Assembly: GCA_031841125.1 (NCBI GenBank)
Contig: CM063108.1
Span: forward strand, 52,722,122-52,786,121
Reading direction: 5' to 3'
Length of the DNA: 64,000 bases
Source: Acanthococcus lagerstroemiae
Taxonomy: Eukaryota > Arthropoda > Insecta > Hemiptera > Eriococcidae
This document shows positions 43,553 to 54,533 of the stretch, piece by piece. Within the stretch, counting starts at the first letter, position 1. Each line of letters begins with the position of its first letter. A program made the translations under genes and the position numbers. Below the pieces are notes generated by a model. That model was not told where the DNA came from and searched no databases. It saw only the letters and a program-made list of their open reading frames with translations.

Positions 43553-44466
43553 TCATTGCCTGTGTACCACTGGCATGCCTTTGTTCTGGAAGCGCTGAAT
43601 CACCTGCCTATTGCTTCGACTAGCATACATCCCCATTCCGGGATGCAGTAGGTCCAGATAGGGCGCAGTACAGCGATGTAGAGATGTCTCTTGTTGACAA
43701 GGGAGAGAGCAGCGCGTAGTCCTAACAGCCATGCACACTTGCGCAGACGCAGATCCCAGTTCTACACGCTTCAGGCGCACATGGTTCTGGTAGGTGAGCT
43801 TTTTGTCAAGAAAGATGCCAAGGTATCTAGCTGACGTGGATGCAGGGATCACACGTACCCATCTAGGATGATTGGGGAATATGGGTGGGGACACAGGAGC
43901 AAAATCAACGTGTACCGATTTTGCTCGGTTGATGAGGAGCTTCCTACTTTGCGCCCAGGTGTGGAATTTCGTCGTAGCCGATTGAAGGTAGGACACTTCC
44001 TCTGAGTAGGGGTCGTGCGTCGCGAAAATAGCTGTGTCATCGGCAAAGGTTGCCACCATTGTATCTGGTGGGTCGGCAAAAGCTGCTGTGTACAGCGCAT
44101 ACATCGTAGGTGCCAGGGTGCTCCCTTGAAGGACTCCCGCTTGTATAGGGTATTTTCCGGATTGCGCCGAACCATACTGCACATAGAACCGCCGGTTCTG
44201 TAGGAGCTGCGAAGAATACGACACAATTGCCCCGACAGGTGTTGCGCCAGCTTTTGAATGAGTGCGCTGTGCCAGACTGTGTCGAAGGCCTTGGAAATGT
44301 CGAAAAACACCTCTGCGCGGAAGCATTTCTGCTTGAAGACTTCAAGAATATGCCTTGTGACCCGATGAATCTTATCAGAGGTGGCGTGCTTGCTGCGGAA
44401 GCCAAACTGATGGTCGGGAAGGAGTTGACGAGTGGAAACCTCCTTGTTCAGGCGCTTTAGCAACAA
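43553..44466 (-). pseudogene. Jockey-like reverse transcriptase, frameshifted
   Basis: Two overlapping minus frames (43849-44466 and 43553-44326) together cover RT fingers to thumb. The first holds motif A (FFDISKAFDTVWH), the second motif B (GVLQGSTLAPTMYALY) and the catalytic FADD box (ATFADDTAIFA). The thumb has ARYLGIFLDKKLTYQNHV. A frameshift lies between motif A and motif B, so no complete enzyme can be made. Confidence 0.8.
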
Positions 44467-45090
44467 TTTCTCGTACAGTTTCGAAGTTATTGACAGAAGT
44501 AGTGAGATTGGTCTTAGAAAGTTGCTTCCTCTGGTGGCTTACCCGGCTTTGGTATAAGAATTACTTTCGCTAATTTCCAGATACTGGGGATGTGCTCGAG
44601 CCTATTTACCGCATTGAAGAAGTATGTGAGAAGTAGCAAGGCGCGTCTGGGCAATTCACGTAGCATGCGTGCGGAGACCTTGTCTGCTCCTGGTGCCTTA
44701 CGAAGGTTAGGTTTGTCAATGGCCGATGCTACCTCTTGTGGTGTGAAGAAGAAGGGAGCAGGTGCGTAGTTGTCAAAAGTTGTCGAAGGAAGATTAGAAT
44801 TGCCTAATGCTCATAGTTGAAAGGTCTTCTCAAGGTGGGTGATAAATGCCTCAGCTTTCTCCTGGTCACTTCTGGCCCAAGTATTCCCTTGCGTTCGTAG
44901 TGGCGGGTTGTGAGTAGTGGGAGCAGAGCGCAGATTGCGCACCGTCTTCCACTAAGAGTAGTCTGTGCTGGCTGATTTAAAATTAAAAATTAATATAAAT
45001 TAAAAATTAAAAATAATTAATAAAATAAAAATTAATACATAAAAAATATAATTAATAAAAATTATTTACATAAATTTTTAACTTCACAAA

Positions 45091-45775
45091 TTAATATTTT
45101 AGAGAGAGAGAGAGAGAGAGAGGAAAGCCATTGCCGAAGTTGCTCACCACGGAACGCTTGTAGTCGTTTGGTTTTAGATTGTGGTTAGCAGAGTTGAACA
45201 GAGTTTTGTGAGCCAGAAGTCTTGTGCGTTGCCATGTTTTGCGAGCACTGCGACGGTGCCACACAAGTTGAAGGATATCTGGAGGATAAGTCGTGCCTAT
45301 GTCACGGAACACAGTTAGCTCGGGAGTCGCTGCCGTTGCAGCCTCGACATGGCTGTTGGTGAACTGTACTGCTGCCGCGTCAAGTTTGCTGAGGTCTTGA
45401 GTCGAACATTGAGATGGGTGCACAGTCTCAACACTTCATGGTAATGTTCCCAGTTAGTGTTGGCGTTGAGCTTGTGAGGTTATCGAGGTTAATTGTTGCG
45501 AGTAGAGGTGAGTGATTGGAATACGGGTCAGTGGTTGGTATCAGATGAAAGTAGTGCTTGCCAGTTCCTTTTAATACGAAGAAGTCTAAAGCATCCGGTG
45601 TTTTACGACTTTCGGTAGGCCAGTAGGTGGGAGCTCGCCGCTGAGCATCGAAGTTGCTCCATAGTCTTGGCCAGTTCCCTGCCCCTGGGCGTGACCCAAG
45701 GGGCGAAGCATGTTGACAAAGTCGACGCAGTCCATTCGTTGCCCGTGCGGCCAATGTGGCTGATGTCCCACGCAG
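45091..45775 (-). pseudogene. Jockey-like endonuclease and linker remnants
   Basis: Frames at 45428-45754 and 45091-45423 match the last third of the endonuclease (motif SNHSP with its catalytic His) and the linker (DIGTTYPPDILQLVWHRRSA). They are separated by a stop and frame change. It corresponds in content to the better-preserved element at 29.7-33.3 kb, but sequences differ clearly, so it is a separate family. Confidence 0.65.
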
Positions 45776-45790
45776 AGTAACTGAGACCTA

Positions 45791-47535
45791 TGTGAACTGA
45801 AGCTGAGTAGTAGCTATAGAGACATCGAGGTGATGTTGAAGTCTGCGATAAATGAAGGAAAAAAATAGCGATTGTAATAGGCTTGGCTACTAACCCTAGA
45901 AATCTTGCTATTTTTCAAACTTTCAAAATGTATAGCCCACTCGATCTTGAGTATAGGGACTGAGCGTGTTATCACCATATCAGTAAATTGGTACTGTGCG
46001 TGTGCTCGTTCGTCGTGAAACACGTGGCTAGTAAGCGAACTTCGTCTGCACATTCTTCGGCATGGAAAAGGAAGACTAACGCAATACAACCATGGGGAAA
46101 ACAAAGGCAAACTACCTCGACTGACCTGCCCAAGAGAGTCGCGCTTCAGAAACCGCGACCGCTAACGCCCGGCATCAAGGACGGTGCCTGAAGAAGATAT
46201 GTGTCTTTAGCTCTTCTTTAATCCCCCTCACCATACCAAGGTAGCAACATAGAGGGAGACAGCCTTCTACTAAACGTGTTTCGAGGGAATCCAGCTTCTG
46301 CCACTCTTCTGCGACGTATCTTCTGAACCGAGCTTTTCGACACTCGCATTCAAAAATCTCTTTCTCTGTCGTCCTTTCATATCTATCTTGGTCACAGGCG
46401 CAGATTCACACCTGATGCCATTCACAAGCCTTGCAATTCTGCGAACTCGAATCACGCCGCGAGGCGCGCAGAGCAGCGCAGAGCGTGAAATTCAAAATGA
46501 CATTTGTGTAGAGAACAGGGAGTAAAACGACGAAATTTACCATTCGTCTTCGCGCCGAATTTCGCGCAATCATTAATAATTCGTCATTGACGCTCTGACG
46601 CCGAAAGCCATTTTAGCATTCATTACTTTATTGTTCGAGTACGTATAGAGCGCGAAGTGTAGATTTGACTCGGCTACCTTTTGTACGAGGTGAGAAAAGT
46701 ATACGACGAATAACCCGCACGCTCGACGATACCTGCAAATGGCGCTCGATTAATTACGTTCCGTCGCCGCCAAATCAGTCATACGGTGTTGAATAGGTGA
46801 CGTGGTAGTTTGAGGGAGGCTAGAGACCGTCTTTGAGCAGACACGCGAAGCTTCTGAAGTGCTGCAGAAAGGAAGCCCACCATAAGTCGTGGCGAGACTT
46901 GCCTACAGATTTCACAGATGAAAATCATAACTCGAGGGAAGTGTACGTAAAATGTTACGTTTGGGAGGGGGGAAGGGGCAAATTCGCGCAAATGCAGTCA
47001 AGTGGCTTTTCCGGTTAGCATGGCCGGCTACTCTATCCGGACGAAATGGCTGATAGGAAATGCCACTTGATTGCATATTCGTATATGTATTAGTCTAAGC
47101 AAACAAGGAAATTCAGAGGAAACAAGAGAAAACAAGCGCTAGCCGCTGAAAATTATTGAGGGTGGTGTTTTCATTAATGTGACACTCTTGGAAAAGCAAA
47201 GCAGACAGGAAAACGAACACCAACAGCAAAACAGAAACTAGGATGAGAGTCGAGGCTCCCGGACTAGCTCAAGCTTGCGAGTTAACAGGGACGAGGATAC
47301 GAAGGCTTCAATGGGTTCTGTTCACTCATCAACAATCAAGATTACCTTGAAAACTTGAAAATCACCGATGCTCTTTCTGATCTAACGACAAACAAAGTAA
47401 TATAGCAAGCCAAGACTCATACATCGTATTTTTATGTCTTGCATAAATTTATGAAAGGGTTGAAATATAGATTATTTCAGCCAATTAATTAGTTATGGGA
47501 ACTCTACTTGGTACAGTGGAGGACTTGTGATGAGT
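45791..47535. other. Backbone DNA; one protein-like frame of unknown status
   Basis: CpG-rich apparently unique sequence at 46.25-47.05 kb. A plus frame ending at 46188-46190 reads KRVALQKPRPLTPGIKDGA before a stop and might be an exon end, but no splice site or family supports it. Confidence 0.3.
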
Positions 47536-47544
47536 TTGTATTGC

Positions 47545-47711
47545 CTAGAGCACTATAAACCCAAGTGGGGAAACGCAATTTTTTATCCTATATCGTGCCC
47601 GTGGATGCTGAATCCGACTATGCGGAGCGTACCGGGTAGTCAATTCGGCATCGACGGGCGCGGTTGCGTAAAAAATTGCGTATTTCTCCACTCGTGTTTA
47701 TAGCGCTTTAG
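47545..47711. mobile_element. Palindromic MITE, 167 bp
   Basis: Inverted arms of about 41-46 bp (CTAGAGCACTATAAACCCA at the left, its inverse partner at the right) with TATTGC repeated on both sides (47539-47544, 47712-47717) as a likely target duplication. The centre is GC-rich. No coding capacity; superfamily unclear. Confidence 0.65.
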
Positions 47712-47719
47712 TATTGCCT

Positions 47720-49530
47720 GCACGGTGGCCTGGCAATGATGTTTGTAGGCCCGTAACCAGGGGTATGGTAGGAGGCAACGCCCCCCTGACTGCGCTCTGT
47801 GTCCCTGGCAAAATTCGCTTTTTTCTTTAGACGTCTCACAGGAGAAATAAAGCTCTTAACTCCAAGGCCGTTTATCAGAAATTTTGATAACGCTGTTCGG
47901 CAAAATTTCGCTATTTGTTTTGCTCAAAGATAAAAATATACAAATCGGGAAGTATTTTTAACACTAAATTCAATGCCACAAACCGTTTTTTTCTAGCACA
48001 TCAGGATTTTTTTCAGTTTTATGTTAATGTTTCGAAAAACATGAAAAAAAGGCCGAAATTGCGTAGGTACTTTTTAGTCTACTGAAAAGCAATTGAAAAA
48101 GTCATCAAAATTGTTCTTTTCTTAATGCTAACGTACTCTCTAATACTTACACAAACAATTTTCCAGCCAATTGATTCAGAAACAAATGATTTTCAGAAGA
48201 TTTCAGAAATGCAGATGTAAGCAATTGTTGTAACACAATAATCCTTACCCAAAAGTATTTAACAAATGGTCGTTTTTGGTAGCCAATCAATATTACCCAT
48301 GTTAAACGTACGATTCTTAAACTATTTTTATGCTGAATTCAATGTCGTGAACCATTTTTGAATAGTACTTCAGAATTTTTTTTTTATTTTACAATAAAAT
48401 TTTGGAAAACATGAAAAAAGATTAGAATAAAATAAAGTAAAGTAGTCTTTGTTGCCCGGAAAATGGTTTGGATGTACAGAATCTGTTTTTTGCGTAGCCA
48501 GGGGGACGCAAACCCTTATCGCGCCATACCCTGCCTGCGAGCAAAGGCCTCCCTCAGTTTTTCCTATTCCCTTTTGTCCCGCGTTATTCTGTAATATAAT
48601 TAAATACAACCTCAAAATCAGAAACCGACAAGCAGCTAGCTGCTGGAAGAGAGTCGGCTCTAGACTGGAAAATTGGAGACTATAGTTTATCTGTTTAGGA
48701 AAAAGGACCTATCAGTAGTCATGTTTAAAGTCTCTTGGGTCGTGCGTTCAAGTTCGTCATTTTCGAGTTTATATCTTCGACCACACTCGAAGGCTTATAT
48801 AGCTATAGCTTGCTTTACACTCGTTGGAAGTGATGTCAGAAAAAAAAGACCTATCGGTAATCGTGTACAAAGCCTTTTTTCCCCCTTAACATAAGAGCTG
48901 AAAGATGAAACGTAATTGTTAGGATGACACTACAGGCATACTTATCAACACATCACATGACACATAGTAAGTTCAAGCTTCAAACTACAGACTGCAACTG
49001 CGCAGCAAACACTTTCTCTGAAAGAAATATCTACAAATTACCCTCGAATTTGAATGAAATGAAATCGTGGAGTTAGAGAAAACGTCCCTATATTACTTAA
49101 TGGCATCTTAGAATAAGGAAATCGTAACTCGTCATAGGCTACAGACAACAGAAATACATCGATATGCAGAAAGGAAGTTTATTTCGATTCAAATAAAGCT
49201 TACAATGCGAACAAGCACAACCAGAATTATCACCAATACTATCAAAACGTGTTAACGAGCATGCGGTTTTGAGAACATCCGAAGTACAGTTCGTCATGAC
49301 TTTGTAACTCAGCATTGACAAAAAACGATCGCAAGATGATCTCTGCAGCTTACACATACAATCCGTCCTTTTATACTATGTACAACTTAACTCGGTTTCT
49401 CATGAACACGCAATTGACTAGAAATAGAAAATACTATTGAGTATCAAGAAACAGAATAATTGTCAATAATCAATTATCAGCTGATTTGTAATCATTGGCA
49501 ACAAATTACAGATTTTACGCTATTATATTA
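47720..49530. other. No gene recognised; weak duplications
   Basis: A phrase with AAATTCAATG and AAAACATGAAAAAA recurs at 47.97-48.05 and 48.33-48.42 kb. CCAGGGGTATGGTAGG at 47.76 kb has a partly inverted relative near 48.52 kb. No supported gene. Confidence 0.35.
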
Positions 49531-49537
49531 GTCTAGC

Positions 49538-50190
49538 GGAAGCTTCACTGCTAAAAACCTGAAACAGAATACCAAAATAACCAATAATACTTTTATAATT
49601 CACAGCGCATTATTCCTTGGACAATTTACTGATAAGATACCCACAGAAAGTTGTACTAGGTTTGATTAAAAAAAATTCTAAGTACATTAATTGAACTGAG
49701 AAACCTACTTAAGCTACAGAATACACCACTACTAATCGATTTCCTAGTTCAGAACTGTATACTAACCTAATTTAAATCTTAAGATGTATACCGCTTACCT
49801 ATAACCCTAAAATCCGAACTCTGTAATTATTGTAACTCCATACTGAGACCATAGCCGTTAGGCATTAAATGTCTCGTTAATAAAATAAAATTAAATAATA
49901 ATAAAGAAAGAACCTATTTCATACCATAACAAACAAACACACATACCTACCTCTTTTAAATCCAGTTATACAAATTTTACGCAGTTTGAACTACCAATTT
50001 TTGCGTAGCAGGAATCCAGAATCAAGTGTACGTAAGCGGAAGCTTCACTGTCTGAAACCTGAAACAGAATACCAGAATCACCATTAATATTTTTAGAATT
50101 CACATCGCATTATTCCTTGGAAAATTTACTGGTAAGAGTACCACAGAAAGTTATACTTGGTTAGATTCAGAGGAATTCTACGCTAATTCA
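49538..50190. repeat. Direct repeat pair 500 bases apart
   Basis: About 150 bases starting GGAAGCTTCACTG at 49538 recur at 50038 with roughly one mismatch per ten bases. Both contain GCATTATTCCTTGGA and CACAGAAAGTT. The DNA between them is AT-rich and non-coding. Confidence 0.65.
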
Positions 50191-50194
50191 ACTG

Positions 50195-51415
50195 AAAACC
50201 CGTCAACCCATTTGCTTCTTTGTAGATTAAAATCCAAAATAATAATGAAACGTAAAAATAATCACATTTTTTCATTTCATCTGCTTGGCTTGGTTGGCTC
50301 ATTGAAAATGATGCTCGCACAGTAATGAAGATCAAGATTAATGAGCACTACTGAAGGGGAAACAAGAAAGAAGAAGAAAAAGTTACTGCAGGAGGCTCGT
50401 TGCCGACCCTAATCTTTAAGAGACGAAAAAAACTGTGCTAACAGCGCGCTCTATGAGTTACAATTTGTATCAACTGCTTATTTTCTAGGTTGAACTAGCG
50501 ACCCTATAAGCTATAACTAGTACAAGTGCGGAAACCTTCCATTTTGTATTCTGCTTGAATTGAATATGGACAATAAATACGTAAAACAGCTGATATTCGT
50601 TATAATACTGAAAAATGATTGAAATTATTCGAAAACTTATAATCGTGTCTTGGAGTGAATTATGAGTGGTTGTAAATTAAAACTACTGATTTGAATACAA
50701 CTTTTGTTCTCAACATTTTTTCATAAAAATCGATATAAAAACCACGAGCAACACTTTTATGAGCACACATTCTTATGGCGTAATGTACACGTATCATGGT
50801 TTCGTCTTCGACATTAGCGCTCCTGGTGGAACATACACACGCGATAATAAGAGCGTAGGAAGAGGAAGAAGGGAGAACAACGCGGGCCTTTAACTCTTGT
50901 TTTTGCAAAACCTGTAAACACGTAATCGTTAACAAAAGGAATAGGATAGAAGCAATCGTTGCGCATTCAATCCCCGCCTCAAAACGCTAAACCATTCGAT
51001 AACGTCTATCGTTTTGATTGAAAATCAGAAAGAGCAATCATTGGGCATTTGATCCATAGCACCTCTACAATCCAAAACGCATCTTGACTAAGTGGACTTG
51101 TCGGATTCTATTTTAGTCGTCCCTATTTCCAAAATGTATCAAAGCATTCTTCGATCTAAACTGGCTTCGTTTCTACTCTCCTGAATGTAAGGCTCAACTG
51201 TATCTTTGGGTCCATCTGTTATCTGCGAGTTGTCCCAAGTAGCCTGCCCAGTTCCAATTTCTGTCTAAACTGCACTTTGGAGCAATAGTGGAAAATTGAT
51301 TACCGCAAACGTTTTGCTTTGAGGTCAGTATCGTAAAATGTATAATACCCACTAACCCGCTTTTTGAGCGGTGCGTACTTGAAGTACCGCTCCATAACCG
51401 ATTCTGCTTCAGGGT
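50195..51415. other. No feature recognised
   Basis: AT-rich sequence; the frame at 50660-50935 lacks domain signals. Confidence 0.35.
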
Positions 51416-51419
51416 ATCA

Positions 51420-52010
51420 GTTATTGCATTAAGTACCTGCAGTGCCGCTTGCTTTGGAGGTGGTAGCAGTAGTTTGGGTACCGCAAACTCGCTCGCTTTG
51501 GAGGCAGTAGCGGTAATTTAAGTACCACATAACGCTTGCTTTTGAGGCGGTAGCGGTAATTTGAGTACCTGTATACCGCTCGCTTTGGAGGTGGTAGCAG
51601 TAGTTTGAGTACTGTAAAACCGCTTGCTTTGAAGATGATAGCGGTAATTTGAGTGCCGCAATACCGCTTGCTTTGGAGGTGGTAGCGGTAGTTTGAGTAT
51701 TGTAAAACCGCTTGCTTTGGAGGCGGTAGCAGTAATTTGAGTACCACAATACCGCTTGCTTTGGAGGCAGTAGCAGTAATTTGAGTACCGCGATACCGCT
51801 TGCTTTGATGGAGGTAGCAGTAATTAGAGTACCGCAATACCGCTTGCTTTGGAGGCGCTAGCGGTAATTTGAGTACCGCAATACCGCTTGTTTTGGAGGC
51901 GGTAGAAGTAATTCGAGTACCGCGATGTCGCTCGCCGTAGAGGTGGTAGCGGTAATTTGAGTACCGCGATACCACTCGCTTTGGAGGCGGTATTGGTAAT
52001 TTGACTGGAT
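51420..52010. repeat. Minisatellite with 44-bp unit, about 13 copies
   Basis: The unit has ACCGCTTGCTTTGGAGG, then GTAGCGGTAATTTGAGT. Copy starts at 51663 and 51707 define the 44-base period. Copies differ by a few substitutions. Because 44 is not a multiple of three, a minus frame stays open for 184 codons by passing through all three frames of the unit. That frame is a by-product of the repeat and not a gene. Confidence 0.88.
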
Positions 52011-52555
52011 GTTAAAGCGGTACTTTTTGGAAAACACCCGGCTACAAATGAGCAGTTAGAACGCTCTCCTGCCTTCAGTCCTCGTCACGCTCTTTGCAAT
52101 GGTACTAATAATTCATTTTGTTTACAAATGTCGGTTAGTTCTCTTACGCTTAACAGCGTCCAATTAGAAAGGACCTTGTTCTAACAATGTTGCCACTCTA
52201 CATAGTACTCTCTATTTTCTAATGAATCATTCGTATGCGATGTGTTCGATTTTATCTCATTATCTCGCAATTTTTCAACTCTTAACCTTTTGACGATGCG
52301 AACACCCTATTATTTACAGTTTCCTACAAATCTTGTTCTGATCCAGATTCGATATTTTATTACACCAATTTTGTTATATTCCTTAGTCTCTCGACTAGTA
52401 GGTTACGTCTCTCTACTTTGTTCTGTACTGTGCTAATCTTTTCACTTCTGAGAAGGATTTACACTTTGTATCCCTCATTATCTACTCTTCATAGCTTATT
52501 CTTTTTACTTTCCTTTCCAGTTCTTTACCTGAACCATTCCCTCTAGCAATAAAAA
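52011..52555. other. No feature recognised
   Basis: Mixed sequence without supported gene. Confidence 0.3.
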
Positions 52556-52559
52556 CAAT

Positions 52560-52770
52560 ATTCTTGGCTATCTTGTATTCAAATCTATCATTTTAACTCT
52601 CCTCTGTACGATTATATTCCAAATTTCTCTTTTCCTTCCTATTCGCCTTAATACTTCCTCATTCTTGATCTTTTCTGTCAGTTTGATTTTCAACATTCTC
52701 CGATAACACCATCTTTCAAAAGCTCCTATCCTTGTTCTTTCTTGATTACACCAGTATTTCAACAAACAAT
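52560..52770 (-). mobile_element. LINE C-terminal fragment
   Basis: A 65-residue minus frame has RIGAFERWCYRRMLKIKLTE and NEEVLRRIGRKREIWNII, the block after the RT thumb found in many LINE proteins. Upstream RT sequence is not present. Confidence 0.6.
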
Positions 52771-52779
52771 GCGTAGTCT

Positions 52780-53300
52780 ACTATTGAACTCAACATTTCG
52801 AGTGCACACTTGCCATTGTGAACCCTCTTCACGTCCACCGTTTCTAAACAGGAAAATTATATTCTCGGGTAATAACATTCACCCGGTTACATGAAGACTA
52901 TAAATACCTCTTCTAGCACCCTGCCCGCCAATTCGGCTTACGAATGGTTCGCTCTTGGGGTGCAAAATTACTGGCACAGCGAAATACTCGACAAAAATGC
53001 GAACTCGAAATTTGCTTTTTACCCATCTTGCGAGCTTACGAGCCGAATTATCACCCTCGATCGTGATATATGCGTTTTTCTAATGGAATTCATGTCACGA
53101 AAATCGTTTTCTTGTTGCCGGTTATGGAGTTCGTCTCGCAACTCGGCGAACCTCGAGAAATTACCGCGTGAGCGAGCTTTCGGGGGGAAAAAACGAATTG
53201 TGATTCTTTCGCGCGAAATTTATGTGGTCTACTGAGAGGTATTACCTCTATCACTTGTGTTTTCACTCGCCTACATTATTCTCATTCCGAGCGCGTTTTC
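52780..53300. other. Backbone DNA without a recognised gene
   Basis: CpG-rich, apparently unique. The plus frame 52891-53235 (114 codons) has no domain I recognise. Confidence 0.35.
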
Positions 53301-53302
53301 TT

Positions 53303-53305
<3 letters not shown>

Positions 53306-53333
<28 letters not shown>

Positions 53334-53700
53334 CTTTCTATTAAAATTGATAGCTGGATTTCTTGTACTGGTATTTTCAAATGAGCTGAAGATAGCGAAT
53401 GATAATTGAAGAGAAATTTGGTGGTTGTAAAAATGCAGTAGATTACAAGGTCTGAGCATTCGGCGCATACAGCACCACCTCACGCAGAATTGGTGGTTGT
53501 AATGACGATACTTTATTGACAGCTAACGTAAACTGCCGTCGAAAATTTCGTTGTGAAGCATTTCCAGCCCGTACCGCATAAAAATGAAGATTATTGCCAA
53601 ATAGATATGATAATTTTGTTGTAGCCGCGAACTGGCTTGTCTTGAGTGCGACTGGCAGTGGTGATACAAGGGCGCCAAAAGCCAACCACTGCCATTAAGG
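53306..53700 (-). other. Unidentified minus-strand unit with long A tail
   Basis: A run of about 30 T at 53306-53335 is a poly(A) tail for a minus-strand unit. Upstream of it an 80-codon frame (53443-53685) has a mitochondrial-presequence-like start and contains NNLHFYAVRAGNASQRNFRR. This would fit a retrotransposed copy of a short mRNA or the 3' end of a LINE or SINE. No target duplication was found and I do not recognise the protein. Confidence 0.35.
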
Positions 53701-53704
53701 ACCC

Positions 53705-54515
53705 CCACCCCTCCCAAAATCTAAAGAAGAAAGATTCCTACAAAGTTTGAAAGTACATAATAGTAAATGTTATTAAAAATTATGTACCGTAATCGTTCGC
53801 ATATAAGACGCACTTTTTTCTCAAGTTTTCGTTAAATGTGAATTTATAAAAAATGTAATAAGTGGTAAGCAGCAATACGATCGTGTCTTTGCCCAATGAT
53901 GTTTCATATATTTTATTTGTTATAAGTTGATATGTATAGTAATGCAAACTTATTTTCTCGGGATTTTTCAAGGTAAGCAGCGCTTACCTCGCTTACCTGG
54001 AATGCACGCCACTGACGATAAGACTTGTCTCAGTGTATCCAACTTAATTTTTCCTTTGAAATGACATACCCATATTGTATTTGCATATTCATGCATATTT
54101 TACAATTTTGGCGCATATTTTCGGCATTTTATTTAGACTGAATTCAGTGCATAAAATATGCGCATATTTCGCTATTTTTTGTGCGTAAAAATTGCAGCCC
54201 TGATAATAATGACGATAAATCGAAATCTTAGCTTACAAGAGTCTTCGCATGTATGACATGCTCATGTGAGTCGTGTGAGACGTGATCATCATGCGCGTAT
54301 TAAGGTAAGTGAGCTCAATAAAGCCCTAATTTAAGGTCTTGGATCTCCAGACTTTCATGTAAGTGATTTCATGTTTTTCCTTTTTTGTGTAACAGTCGTC
54401 GACTACAATATTTAAAAATTGGCTAGCTTGAAATTTTTCCATACTGCTTCATGGTCCTCAGATCTTCTAATAAAAATACCCCTTTTTCAAAATTTGATAA
54501 GGCCACCGCACCAAA
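53705..54515. other. No gene recognised
   Basis: Contains GCATATTT-rich sequence at 54.08-54.20 kb that resembles 6.78-7.08 kb, and a CGCATATAAGACGCAC phrase at 53.80 kb typical of transposon ends. Confidence 0.3.
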
Positions 54516-54533
54516 GAAGGCTGGGCCTATAAC

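Larger units (their letters stand above)
43250..45790 (-). mobile_element. Jockey-like LINE, decayed and 5'-truncated
   Basis: On the minus strand, endonuclease remnants (PTYWPTESRKTPDALDFFVL near 45620, SNHSPLLATI near 45500), linker (45423-45105), then RT: PDHQFGFRSKHATSDKIHRV near 44410, EVFFDISKAFDTVWH near 44300, QAGVLQGSTLAP near 44130 and ATFADDTAIFA near 44040. Frameshifts near 44260-44326 and stops break it, and a nearly pure A/T tract interrupts the linker at 44975-45105. The 5' half of the endonuclease and all of ORF1 are missing. Confidence 0.8.

Noticed and set aside
46004..46190. Exon ending LTPGIKDGA
   Set aside because: No confident splice acceptor, no family and no neighbouring exon.
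51421..51975. 184-codon minus-strand frame
   Set aside because: Entirely made of the 44-bp minisatellite read through rotating frames; no independent sign of coding.
52891..53235. 114-codon plus-strand gene
   Set aside because: No domain, no splice or poly(A) context; composition equals the surrounding backbone.
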